NCBI GenBank assembly: GCA_003313425.1
Contig: NHZP01000042.1
Coordinates: 248,001-312,000 of the forward strand
From: Pseudopyrenochaeta lycopersici
Lineage: Eukaryota; Ascomycota; Dothideomycetes; Pleosporales; Pseudopyrenochaetaceae
Reading direction: 5' to 3'
DNA: 64,000 bases
Shown here: positions 23,242 to 33,652 of the stretch, piece by piece
Numbering within the stretch: the stretch's first letter is position 1
Layout of the letters: each line of letters starts with the position of its first letter
The notes under the pieces: model-generated
The model's database searches: none
What the model saw: only the letters and a program-made list of their open reading frames with translations
What the model was told of the DNA's origin: nothing
Translations under genes and position numbers: made by a program

Positions 23242-23616
23242 TCACACCTCTTGTCCGCGTATGGATGCCGAGACATCTTCGGTTCCCATGATGGTTAAGC
23301 TTGGTGATATCGTGATGCCTTCTTGATCATCGGAGGAACTGATCCTAAACATTTCAGCGCCGTGTATGGAGAGAAAAGAAAAGGGTCTTACAAGGATAGC
23401 TTCAGTCGGTGGTACCCAGACGTCACCTCTTTCATCCGTGGATCTAAAGCCATTGATGCGACCGTTGCGACAGGCTATGAAGTAAATCTCAGCCTTATAA
23501 TTACGGCACATATATTCCAGTTTCTTGTAAAGAGCCCTGCAAAGTCTTCGATAATTATTCGCATCTTGCTTTGCCCTTGCTCGTCGGTCAGACTTTACAC
23601 GTTGCGAGAAGGTCAT
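23242..23616 (-). CDS. small MADS/SRF-like protein (tentative)
   Basis: From the Met at 23616 the protein reads MTFSQRVKSDRRARAKQDAN, then YRRLCRALYKKLEYMCRNYK, then AEIYFIACRNGRINGFRST, 124 residues in all. The order basic helix, then a hydrophobic strand ending in RNGR, resembles the short MADS-like proteins common in filamentous fungi, which would bind DNA. Similarity is from pattern only. A 47-bp GT...AG segment (GTAAGA to TTTAG) after WVPPTEAIL could be an intron and would end the protein six residues later. No neighbours suggest a pathway. Confidence 0.4.
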   Translation of the reverse strand: MTFSQRVKSDRRARAKQDANNYRRLCRALYKKLEYMCRNYKAEIYFIACRNGRINGFRSTDERGDVWVPPTEAILVRPFSFLSIHGAEMFRISSSDDQEGITISPSLTIMGTEDVSASIRGQEV

Positions 23617-24077
23617 GATGGTTGGGAGAATGAACGATCTTAGCAGAAAATTATGCCAGAAAGGCTGCTCACCATAACATAAGCTTATAGACCACTTACA
23701 TTCCAAGTAGCTTAAGGCCATGTGACTGATGCTGGGTGGTTCGATGCTGAGTGATGCCTTTGCCGATTGGGTTTCTGTGCTGCGTGGTGTCGATGCTGAG
23801 TGATGCTGACGTCAAGATGCAATCAAAGGTCCTACACCCCAATTGGTAGTTATTCGTATTGATCGAGGGGAAATTGACTGCCCGTAAAGTTCTTCAGGAT
23901 GCGAAAGAATGGATAAGCTCAATGTATCGATAAAAATGCTCCTGTTGTAAAAGGGTAAGGATGTGCATACTCAGATCATCCAAGGCCTCAATTACGTAGC
24001 AGGAGGCAACAGCGGAGTACCAGTATATCGCATTGAACTAATTATAACTACGGGATTCTTTTAGCTTACCAGTCCTG

Positions 24078-25455
24078 TTATTCAATCTGTGCCGTCATCT
24101 GAACGTACGACACATACCATTTCAGTTCGCCTTCTCCCACTTCAATTTCATGAATTTGTGCCAAAGATGTTAATAAAATCATTCGATTCATCATTCTGAA
24201 GACTTACCTCTACGAGAGTCTCCAGTGTGTATGCTGTTGTCAGGGATAAGAAGTCTACAGCCATCTGCGACCACATCTCAGGTCTCGTCAAGCGAACCTC
24301 TCCTTTCTCTTTTCCAGTCTTATCCATCAACATCATGGTAATTCGCCCTAGAGCCTCCAGGTTTTTCCTTCTGCAGCCATTATCAGTATTACAGCTCTCG
24401 ATGTTAGCTATTTACGTTAGAATAGCCGTCATTAACGGAACCTGCTGGGGATTTCGATCACCTATCTTGACAGTTGCTTCAGAATCGATAAGAACACTGT
24501 CTAGTGTTAGGGATTCATGTGTGAGATTATGAGAAACTAGGAAGCAAATGCCATCCAGAACCTTTGACGATTAGCTGGACCAAGTCCGGACGACTCCCTC
24601 AAGAAGCTCGTACCTGTTTTACAATTGCGACCAATTGATTTCCGCTCGGGTATTTGGGGCAGCGACAAACATGTCTGAGCGATATGCACATTGTTTCTGA
24701 AATTATGTAGAAAGCCTTGTCGTAATCGAAAATTTCCTCAGTTTTCCAGATAGTCCTGTGGGCTAGTCGCCGGAGATAGGCTAGCTTTCTCCCAGAACCT
24801 TCTCGTGAAACGCTTCTGACGATACACTCTTTTTCTTTCGCAGGGAGCTTGACGGCCACCGCAACTTTGCCAGCTAGCTCACGCTGATAAATCTTCTGAT
24901 AACTATCCCAAGGGGAGCCGGAACGGACCGGAACGCCACTGTTACAGTGCTGTATATCGAGCAACTGCACGAGAGCTCGCATACCATGTTGCGTATTTTC
25001 GGCCTGGGACATGTAGATAGGCCCTGGGTGATTATGTTTTGCGCTCTCATTGTTCGACAGTGTGTGGAAGCACTCAGCGTTCGACAACTGGGGTTTTTGA
25101 TGGCTCTCTTCCTCACCATCCACGAATAGTGTAAAGCGGTCCAGTCTCGCTAGTTCAGGTGCCATTTTCTCATCCAATGGGGCGACTGTTGTGCCATTCC
25201 CGTGCTTTTAAGAATGTTGAGTTGGTGGTGACCACTCACATGATAAAAATTCTCAACTAAATCGCTCTTAAAATAGAACCAGATCAGAACAGCCGCTTTT
25301 GGACCCACAATTTCTTTAATTAGCCACGAGCCATCCCCACTGGAACTGACAAGATACTTAAACGGTCTGGAGCCTGTTTTGGCTGTTGGAACAACAAAGG
25401 GATCTAAGGCTACGTCAGAGATCTCTTTGAGCTTAATAGAATCTAGCAACCACAA
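24078..25455 (-). CDS. protein kinase-like protein, probable pseudokinase, multi-exon
   Basis: Exon pieces on the minus strand read in kinase order. The N-lobe has strand/Lys VAVAVKLPAK and hinge-like YIISETMCISL. The next exon (24442-24561) has VLDGICFLVSHNLTHESLTL, then SVLIDSEATVKIGD. The place of the HRD/HxN catalytic loop is HESLTLDSVLID and the DFG position reads KIGD, so the usual catalytic residues are missing. A following exon (24208-24367) gives an alpha-helical C-lobe part (EALGRITMMLMDKTGKE). An N-terminal extension (25150-25455) precedes it. Introns near 24562-24612, 24368-24441 and 24202 have GT...AG ends, but the first intron and two phases could not be settled. It may be intact or slightly damaged. 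Such kinase-like proteins in fungi are of unknown role. Confidence 0.5.
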
Positions 25456-25460
25456 CGAAA

Positions 25461-25948
25461 GGAACGTGGCCTGCGTTCTGGCTTACTGGCTCCAAGACTT
25501 GGCCACCGGAAGTCGACATGGCCGAATGGAAAGGCAGCGGCAAGATAAGCTTCAATGCTTTCAACACTAGCTCCTCAGTGTCAGCGAGAGACATCAACTA
25601 CCAAAACCCAGGGCAATGGCATGACATCAAGTGTCAGTTGAGGGATAATGGTGGAGGTATTGTACAGGTCAAGTATTTCATCGATGGGGTAGAGGTGACG
25701 ACACATTATGGGAGGGATTATGTGGGAAAGCCGTTGTGGCTGTAAGTGAAATGTTACTAAATGAGCTAGTGTTGAAGCTTCAGCCAAACGGACTGACGTT
25801 TTTTAGGATAATCAATCTGCAGATGGAAGGGAGCAGTGGATCACCTGGGCCAACACCGAGTGAGTAATTAGCCTCGTTTGAGATGAAAGCTGACTATGGA
25901 ACAGACACGGCATTCTCAGTCCGAAACTTATTGGTCACGACATTGTAG
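25461..25948 (+). pseudogene. GH16-like glycosidase, 3' half only
   Basis: The frame opens with GTWPAFWLTGSKTWPPEVDM, continuing AEW. This contains the GH16 catalytic signature ExDxxE (E-V-D-M-A-E: nucleophile Glu, assisting Asp, acid/base Glu). Later exons give KPLWLIINLQMEG and TAFSVRNLLVTTL, the last beta-strands of the jelly roll. Introns 25742-25806 and 25860-25904 have GTAAGT/GTGAGT donors and keep the frame to TAG at 25946-25948. Everything upstream of GTWP, including signal peptide and about half the fold, is missing, and the sequence meets the start of the kinase-like gene on the other strand at 25455-25461. A headless remnant is likely. The family cleaves beta-glucans. Confidence 0.75.
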
Positions 25949-26228
25949 ATATTTCTGGTCACGTTCTGTCAGATCCAAGGACTATTTAGCATGATCTTTG
26001 ATGAATGTTTGATGATTAACGTTAACTTAGCTGGTGGCTGATTTCAAGCCTTACCACACAACAGCTTTGATCCCACTTTTCACACCCAGTATTTTCGTTG
26101 TATTAGATTCCCTGTGCTAACTGTGTTATGTGGAGGATCGCAACAACGGACTTGATATTAACTAGATGAATGTACTGGCTGAACATTTCTTGATTATCTC
26201 ACTCCACACAGCTCCTCGTCAGAAGCAT

Positions 26229-27726
26229 CTATACAACAGTTGTGTTGGCCGCAGCGCCGCGAATGTTGTAATATTTCGACTGAGGGTAGTAAAGGTTGTT
26301 CTTGCTCTGCCTGAAGTTCTTTGTGCCACCAAGTTCCTTGACGACCTATCGTATCTCGTTAGCATCCTATGCACTCCCACCATGCACGCGATAAAACTTA
26401 CAGTCGAGACCAAGCTCTTGTCGCTGCCGATCGCACGATCACCAGAAGACTCCCACCACCAAGCACCACCAAGACCCTCCTTCTTCAGGTAATCAGTCTT
26501 CCAGATCGCAGCCTTGGGGTTGTCGAAAGTCACGAGCTGCTTCTTGACAGGGTCCCAACTCCAAGAAGAGAGAGTCTCCTTGTCAGTGTAGACCTTGCTG
26601 CCGTTCTGGGGAAGGCTCTTGTAGTCGAGGACACCGGGCTCGAAGCTACCCTCACCGGAGCCGTTGAACTTTTGACCCATGCCACGACCATTCTTGCTGA
26701 GATCGACGACGTTGGCGAAAGAGCGACCGTAAAGCGGGAAACCGAGATGGATCTTGCGGGGCGAAGCGACGTTGGCCTTGTAGAAGTCGATGGCTTGCTT
26801 GCTGTTGAAAGGCCTGAACCTGTTTTCTTCGACGACCCAGCCATTGGTTGATCGTGGGTTCGACTTGCTCTCAAATACGTTGTTGAGATGACCAGTGAAG
26901 TTAGAGAAGCCGCCGCCCTGGTAGTCGAAGGCCATCAGATTCCAGTTGTCGACGTAAGGGTCCATCTCCTTGACGGGCAAAGCGGCGAAATGTTGTGGGC
27001 CAGCGGGGGCAGAGATGCCGAGGTCGAAGTGGTAGTTGTTAGCGTATTGCGCGGAGTAGTTGTCGTATTCCTAAGACATTATTAGCTCTGATTGAAGAGA
27101 CTGCTTATAATTGAGAATTTACCTTGCGGCAGCGCTTTACAACGTCGACATAGTTTGCTGCATCCGTCGCGTCCTCGGGATACTCCCAATCAATATCAAA
27201 TCCGTCCAATCCAAGGTCGGCGATCAACTTGAGGGAGGTCTCGCAGAACTTCTGTCGGCCAGCCTCGGTCATAAACGCAGGTTTGAAGTTGCCTCTGAAG
27301 TTCCAGCCACCAACAGAAAGGATGATTTTCAGGTTGCGGTTCTTCTGCTTGAGCTTGTACAACTGGTTGAAATTGCCCAGCAGCTGAGAGCCATTCGTAG
27401 GAAAGTCGCCGGGATACGCGAACTGCAGATCTGACCACTCATCCGTGAGGACAACCTCGCCGGTAACGTTGTTGACGTTGGCGAAGGCGTAGTTGATCTT
27501 GGTGAGCTTATCAGCCGGGAGATCGGTAACGAAGTGTTTACGTCCGTACATGGCCTTTCGCTGTTAGTTTTGGCGACACCCGTGAATGATATGCTCTTAC
27601 CCAGTTCACATAGAATATACCGGACTGGTATTGAACGCCATTGCCACCTGCAGGTAGGGGGGAAGGAGCAGCTTGCGCAAGGGAAGCGAGTGAAACGAGC
27701 GTCGCAGCGCTGCTAGAGAAACGCAT
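26229..27726 (-). CDS. GH18 class V chitinase, secreted, four exons
   Basis: Exons are 27601-27726, 27123-27560, 26403-27070 and 26229-26346; introns of 40, 52 and 56 bp are GT...AG with preserved frame, giving 449 residues. The first 19 residues (MRFSSSAATLVSLASLAQA) are a typical signal peptide, so the enzyme is secreted. The GH18 barrel shows SVGG (ILSVGGWNFRG) and the catalytic motif DGFDIDWEYP, with proton-donor Glu near residue 168, then MAFDYQGG and the late Trp of GAWWWESSGD. It would hydrolyse chitin by substrate-assisted catalysis. No carbohydrate-binding module is present. Length is normal for fungal class V subgroup A enzymes. There is no stop or frameshift, so it is probably functional. 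A GAAT microsatellite lies about 55 bp upstream of the ATG. Confidence 0.92.
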
Positions 27727-28449
27727 TGTGAAATGAGAGGACGGCTAGATAACCTGAAAGGGAAGAGGATCTAAAGGAAGGAATGAATGAATGAATGAAT
27801 GAAAGTGGTTCATGAATACAACATGCAGGGCATATACTCCTAGATATATAGATATTGTCTTCGCCCACCCAATTTCGACGATCCTACCCAGTACTGGGTA
27901 CTTCGTCGACGCATCAGTCGGGTAGCTTATATTTGGCCGCAAAGCAGCCTTGCTCTAACCTAAATTGACCAATGAAACATCCATTCGTTGAGTCCCTCTT
28001 AGCTTCTACGCATGTCGAATCCTTGCAAGGACTAAAGGGGGCGCAATACCTCCGGTGAACAGTCGTCGTTGCGTGTTCGCGCTGAGTAATTCTCCTAGCG
28101 CGTTTGTATCGGCCCTAAGCCTTACAACCGGTTTCGTGCGGAGAACCTCTTATTTCGGCACTATTGCCACCAATACTCCCGCACTGGAAATGGCGCTTGC
28201 AATTGTTCATCGCGTGGTCGGTGGTTGAAACAGCTTTGTGCTATTCGTAGTATCGTTTCGCACTTTGCGAGCATGATCTACTCGCGCAACGGACGCTCGT
28301 TCGATGGAACAAAGTCTAAAAGCTTGGTTGAGCAGGGCGGAGCCGTGTGGGTTCCGCCTCATCGTACGACGATCGTTCGGCGTTATATCGAAGCTTGCGT
28401 GAAGGGGCGGGTGTGGAAACGGATGTTTGGTTCGCAGATTTGCGTGATA
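27727..28449. other. chitinase promoter region, microsatellite and a possible MADS-like remnant
   Basis: A (GAAT)n microsatellite of about 25 bp begins near 27781. At about 28225-28430 on plus, a frame reads LCAIRSIVSHFASMIYSRNG, then VWVPPH, which echoes the RNGR...VWVPP part of the small protein at 23242-23616; it is cut by the pogo-like element at 28450. The resemblance is short and tentative. Confidence 0.35.
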
Positions 28450-30571
28450 CCGTGTCCGTGCGCGCAACGCCCGGAGTCGCGCAACGCCCGCGAACCACCC
28501 CAACAGGTCACCCAAAAATGAGGCTGTAGAGCCACACACAATAGCTATTATCACGAGATTTTGTGGTGGAGTAGTATAGTGATGCTTGCGATCAATTTAG
28601 CCTATTCAAATCTTTCTGGAAGGTTGACTCTGCGGCCGAGGCGCGTGGTGACAGCTAGGGCGGGAGGAACAGCCTCTGTAGCTGCGCCGCCACCCACAGC
28701 ATCAACCACACGTTTCTGACGCTTGTTCTTCTGTGTGGGTGGCCATGAAGCCTTCCTCTTACCCTTTTGGGATAATTGTAGAGCTTCTTCAGCGGTGCGC
28801 GCTGCTCGCTGACGTGCGCGTTCAGCTGCTTGTTCAGCCTTCTCAGCCTTCGCCTTCTCCCTCTCTATCTTGAGTGCCTCTCGCGCAACACGCTTCTCCT
28901 GTTCAAGCTTCTCCTTGTACAGCTTATTGGACTGCTTTAACTCCTTCATCTTAGCTTTTTTGAGTTGTTCCTCCTTCTCCTCACGCTCCATCACTCTCTG
29001 ACGAAACTCAGCCTCACGCCTCTTACTTTGTGACCAGAAAACAGCTCCACCATGGTACTCCTTGCGCTGTTGGAGAGGCAAGACCTGTTGCTTCTTCTTA
29101 TGCTTCTTCTTAGTAGTTAACGCCTCCTTGAGGCCCTTTATCTTATGGTGGAGTAGCTCATTTTGAACTGAGAGATGGTGGAGTGAGCGGCCAAGCTTCC
29201 GTGACTCCTTACTGCGCTCATCCTTTACTGCAGAGTGAATGAGCGACTGTACTTTAAGCTAATCCTCTCCGCTGTAGCACGAAGTAGAGGACTCTTGTAA
29301 CATTGAGGCCTCTGAGGCGTCGTCAGTGAATCTATTAAGGATTTTGTTAGGGTTAATAGGTGCTATACCTGTAACTTCGAAGGACCTGAGTATAGTTGCT
29401 ACAGTGAAGCTGCTCACCCAGGCCTTCTAGAATAGAGGGAAGAAGTCGCCTTTTTTAATAGGGAGCCATCCTATGCTTCGGTGAGTGTGTTGAGTCAGCT
29501 TATTTGTGTAGTTTAATGAAAGAGGCTTAAAGCAGACTACATCTAGCGGCTGAAGCGTGTGGGTTGAATGTGGAGGAAAGATAGCCAATAGTATCTTGTT
29601 GTCGTCGCAGTACCTAATGAAATCTATCGTCAGGTGAGACCCATGGCCATCAACGATTAATAGCTGGTACTTTCTTCGAGCTTTCTTCTTAGTGTAGCGA
29701 TCAAACACCTGTTTAAGCCAAGCCAGGCCTACGTCATCGTTCGTCCAGCCAGAGGGGGACGTAGTGAAGTGTACTGAGTGCTTTCTTGGGTCTATACTCT
29801 GTACCCAGCTTGATTGTACAGCCTTGCCGGCAGCCTGATAGATAAGGCCTGGCGGCAACGCAGATCTATCGGCACACACACATGCCAGGAGTGTAATCTA
29901 CTCACGATTGCCATCTTGGAGTGATGCCCTGACCTTCTTCTTCTCCTATCTCCTCTTACTGAAGATCCTCTTTGACCTGCTAACGACTCTAATCATGAAG
30001 CCCTTTTCATCTATATTATACGTGTGCTCAGCGTTAACGTCATACTCTGTTATTTTGTGCTGCAGTAGATTAAAGTACAGCTTATACTTATCACTAGAAT
30101 CAGCGGCGTGGCGAACAGAGTCTATGGCCGTCGTCCATTGTGGTGTGAGGCGATCTTTGTGCCTGTTCATGAAGCGCGTAACCCAGCTATTAGAGACTGC
30201 CTCTCGCGCAATTGTTGAGGCGAAATTTCGTATTATGTCTCTTGTAGGTGGCAGGCGACGCGCTGTAAGTCCTTCTATATACTTCACAAGCTCCTCCTCT
30301 TGTTGTAGGTTGAGCTTCTGTTGGTTGGTGTCCTTACTTGCGCGTGGTGCCTGAATCTGCTTGTGCCTCCGCGACAACGTTGACCGATCAACACCATAGT
30401 TAGTAGCTATTTTTTGATAGCAAAGTTTTTCGCCGGACTTTAGAGCATTAATCTCTGCAAGCGCATTATCAATTGCAGTCATCGTTGTTGTGTTGTTACG
30501 CGTCAGAGTATGGGGTACTTTTTTGTTGATCGGGCGTTGCGCGACTCCGGCCGTTGCGCGCACGGATACGG
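28450..30571 (-). mobile_element. pogo-like element copy C, 2122 bp, complete ends
   Basis: The length is exactly that of the intact copy at 54004-56125. Inverted termini (CCGTGTCCGTGCGCGC) and TA at 28448-28449 and 30572-30573 are all present. One terminus has a C/T difference (GGATACGG instead of GGACACGG). Mutations are fewer than in copy A but of the same kind, so C is of intermediate age or exposure to RIP. Confidence 0.93.
28602..30482 (-). pseudogene. pogo-like transposase copy C, a few nonsense codons
   Basis: Three open segments (30482 to about 29946, 29879 to about 29427 and 29081 to 28602) are in the same frame and are separated by stops rather than indels. The first stop follows FSKRR, where the intact copy has FSKRRWEKKE, so TGG became TAG. 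HTH, DDE_1 motifs (NIDEKGF, LLIVDGHGSHLT, LQPLDVVCF) and the Lys/Glu-rich coiled-coil tail are recognisable. All three catalytic Asp remain. The protein could not be made in full length. Confidence 0.9.
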
Positions 30572-30573
30572 TA

Positions 30574-31518
30574 TCGGCACTTCTCGTCGGCTCAAGACAT
30601 CTGCCGAACGCCGGCGCCAGATCATAATGCTGACGGTCTGCGCTTCACTATAGAGGGTGTTGCTGGCAGATTCGCCGCAATTGATGTTACTGCCTGCAAA
30701 AGTGAAGCCGATTTTGCTAATGACTATAACTGCAGACAATCAACGCCCACACAATCCTCCCGCATGGTGGACCCAGATACGGGAAACACGCCACCCTTTT
30801 CTAGCTGCTACCACCTCAGCGTTTCGATGTACGGTGGCCTGGATACTGTCTACTAATGCCCGCCCAAGCAACCCACCCGCACGGTGGCCTAAATCCAGGG
30901 AAATGCATCGCCCTCCTCTAGTTCCTACCGCCCAAGCAAACCTCCCGCGCGTGCGCCCAGATCCTGTCATTTGAATTTCATCTAAGCAAGTCCCCCGTGC
31001 GTGCTCCCAGATCCAGGAAAATTCATCGCCCTATATCCATGAAATGCGTTACTGTACGCAAAGCGCCATCATCTCGACTGAAAAGCATGAAGGGCAAAGA
31101 AGAGCTTCTATCTCTCGATTTAGAGGATAGCGACTATCTCTATGGCGAGCTGGTCCAAAAGACGATTTCTGAGATCGGGTGAGCAAGGGTTCGAAACGGG
31201 AACCAGAAACTGAATCCGTGCCTCACGTCCTGGCACAGGGCCGGAAACGGGCCTTGAATCACTTGCACCATGCTATCCGGCAGACGCAAACAACGGTTTC
31301 AGGAACTGGGAACTGTAGTTGAGGGCTCGAAAATGGGAACCGTTATTAAGGGCTTTAAAACAGGAGCCCTAAATCCATATTTGTACTGTACGCGTACTGC
31401 AGCCTGCTTCTATGTATAGATTCGATCCAAGGTTCGTTTACACATACTAGTATAAATGAATTTACTGGCCCCTATCCTCAGTAGTGCAGTAATGGCGTCT
31501 CAGCAGCAATCGCAGCTA
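30574..31518. other. no supported gene; degenerate minisatellite
   Basis: From about 30745 to 31035 a unit of roughly 70-80 bp recurs about four times, with shared phrases such as CCTCCCGC, CCCAGATCC and ATCGCCC. Frames across it are Pro/Arg/Thr-rich on all strands, as expected of a repeat. The segments either side show no recognised gene. Confidence 0.45.
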
Positions 31519-31940
31519 CTAGCACGCGCAAAGGCAAGACGAGCTGCGAACAACAACTATCAGAAGGAGTGAGGAGTAGTGATTGAGGCATGCCCGGGTA
31601 GTTGGATGTTCTAGGCCCAGTTTCCCCTGATAGCCAGCGCAAGCCCTGCGGTAAAGCAATAAAGCATCTTCATCATATTTCTGTTGGCCCGGTAAGTTAG
31701 CAAGACGGTAAACACTTGTCAGTGTGTCTGGGTGCTCCTTTCCCAACACCTTCTCTTCCAGTACCAGCGTCTCTCGATGCATCTTCTCTGCCTCCGCGTA
31801 CTTCCCCTGCCTGCTCAGTGCCTGTGCCAGATTATGCATGCTTGTCAGCGTGTGTGGGTGCTCCTTGCCCAACACCTTCTCGTTTAGTGCAAGCGTCTCT
31901 CGATGCATCTTCTCTGCCCCTGCGTACTTCCCCTGCCTGA
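31519..31940 (-). pseudogene. TPR (kinesin-light-chain type) fragment
   Basis: Two 42-residue repeats of the TPR_12 type are visible: GKEHPHTLTSMHNLAQALSR, then QGKYAEAEKMHRETLVLEEK, then VLGKEHPDTLTSVYRLAN. At the DNA level this is a 126-bp tandem duplication (31719- and 31845-). Such repeats form the C-terminal sensor of many fungal NLR-like (NACHT/NB-ARC) proteins. No NTPase domain is here; the frame begins within a repeat exactly where a transposase fragment ends. It ends 30 residues after the last partial repeat. Probably a detached piece of a TPR/NLR gene. Confidence 0.7.
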
Positions 31941-32464
31941 TCAGTCTGGGCTGGCGTATGTAGCTCTTTTACAACTGCCCTATGAGTTTTCATCCTAGTC
32001 TCTCTTGTAACATGCCGTTGGATCGTCTCAGAGTGAAACTGATCGTTTTCCTGGCCCTTATCATGGTTATACTTCTTTACAACACCAGCTCTTTCTGCCA
32101 GATCTTGCCAAGGATCGCTCATCTCTTCAAACGGCGCAGAGAGGATATATGAGTGGACAGCGTGGGCGTCGCTGGCAGTAAGTTGACGCTTATGTTCACC
32201 GCGCATATCCATCTCATCTGAGTTCTGAAGCCTCCGGCACCTCCCACTGTGTAAAACTCGGTTTCCTGTTTTTGTAGGCATCCCAAAAACTCTCTGAATA
32301 CTCTCAAGTGAACAAGGGAGCTCCTCTCTCTGGCAGAACCAATATACAGATAAGATGGCGGAGCGTTGGGGCGTCTCGAGCTGGGGTGGGCGTTCATCCT
32401 CGTCGCGAAAGATGAGCTCTGGCGGCGACGTTGTGAGCCGAAAGCGGGGAGCAGGAATACTCAA
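31941..32464 (-). pseudogene. Tc1/mariner-like transposase, N-terminal third
   Basis: The frame starts MSIPAPRFRLTTSPPELIFR and includes AILSVYWFCQREELPCSLES followed by IQRVFGMPTKTGNRVLHSGR, a helix-turn-helix domain seen at the start of fungal mariner-type transposases, then LTASDAHAVHSYILS and ETIQRHVTRETRMKTHRAVVK. It should lead to a DDE core, but at about 31940 the DNA changes to TPR sequence and the frame continues only as an out-of-frame translation of the TPR repeats. Hence an N-terminal fragment joined to foreign sequence. Confidence 0.6.
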
Positions 32465-32790
32465 AATCGTTCAATATCGTAGAGAAGAAGTAGGAGCATC
32501 AGAAAATGAGCTTTTACCATAGTATTATAGCTATCTGGGGTGTATAGAGTTTGTGTTGTTGATAAGACGCGCGCGCGATGATGGCGCCCGACACGGGCCA
32601 ATCTGATCATCCCACTTTCGCCGTCGACCGAGAGCGCTGTCCCCAGATCGTTGCACACCCTGCCCAACCTTGTACTATCGCTGTGAATGCCCTTTTCCGC
32701 CCTTCGACATCGAACTTCGAGTCGCCGACGAGAGAATTTCCATTTTCCCCCTTGCTGACCGAGTCCTTGAGGATCCCCCGACGATTGAAC

Positions 32791-33469
32791 ATGCCTTCGA
32801 CAGACATACTCTCTACGCTACCCGCAGAAATACTATTCGCCATATTTAGACTTCTCTGTCGTCCCAGCAAACTTTCACTCGGTCTCGCTGGGCCCCAGTT
32901 CCTGTACTTCTTTGCCAAGTATTACGATCTCGACCGGTATAAAGACGATGTGAATAAATGGAAGAAGATTGGGCTTCCCGACGGAGTTTCTTGGAATGAA
33001 TCGGCGGCGCAGCCCGCAGTAATTAGATGGTTGTGCGCTCCTGGGTGCGACGATATTGACAATCCACCGCCGGAAGTTCAGGAGGAGAAAGAAGAGGAAT
33101 CTTCAACTGCACCTCCAGATCACTACGATCCGTTATTGTACTCGGATGAAGAGGAGGGTGATCTAGTACCGTATGAACATACGGATGATGCTCAGGAGGA
33201 TACGATGGTTGAAAATATCATCTCGGACTGGCTGAGAGTAAAATTCAACATCGATGGAGGGTGCATACTGTGTGCAGAATGTTGTCGGTATATGCTTGTT
33301 CTTGGACCAGACGGGAAGACTACCCCGTGGCCAATGAATATGTTGTCTCGTCCAGCGTAAGTATGTAATGCTCCATTTGCACACATTTCTAAGTTTTAAT
33401 AGGTGGATCAGACATTGTGGCCCTTGCGAGGATGCGTGTGGGATTCCTCGTGGGACTGTATTGACTTAA
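32791..33469 (+). CDS. F-box-like protein with Cys-rich C-terminus, two exons
   Basis: The start at 32791 puts an F-box at the N-terminus (MPSTDILSTLPAEILFAIFR...), the usual place; an upstream in-frame Met at 32578 would add 71 residues without a domain. The middle is acidic. The end has CILCAECCRYMLVL and, after a 46-bp intron (33357-33402, GTAAGT...ATAG), WIRHCGPCEDACGIPRGTVL and TAA at 33467-33469. The product is 210 residues. The paired Cys motifs suggest metal binding. F-box proteins link substrates to SCF ubiquitin ligases; the target is unknown. A frame with CENCRHR just before the MULE at 33653 may be a further exon cut off by that element. Confidence 0.55.
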
Positions 33470-33652
33470 TTTCTTATGCCGTACACCACGAATTTGTAGC
33501 CTCAAATCATGGAGATGAAGTGAACGGGTAATGCTGTTTCTAATTGTTATGCGACTGATAGACACTCTCCTGGCCCATCCCAACCTCATCACTGGATCCT
33601 ACAGGTGTGAGAACTGTCGGCATCGAGCAAACTCGAAGGGCATGGTGAGGCG

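Noticed and set aside
30745..31035. Pro/Arg-rich secreted repeat protein
   Set aside because: Every frame is similar in composition and units are degenerate; better explained as a minisatellite.
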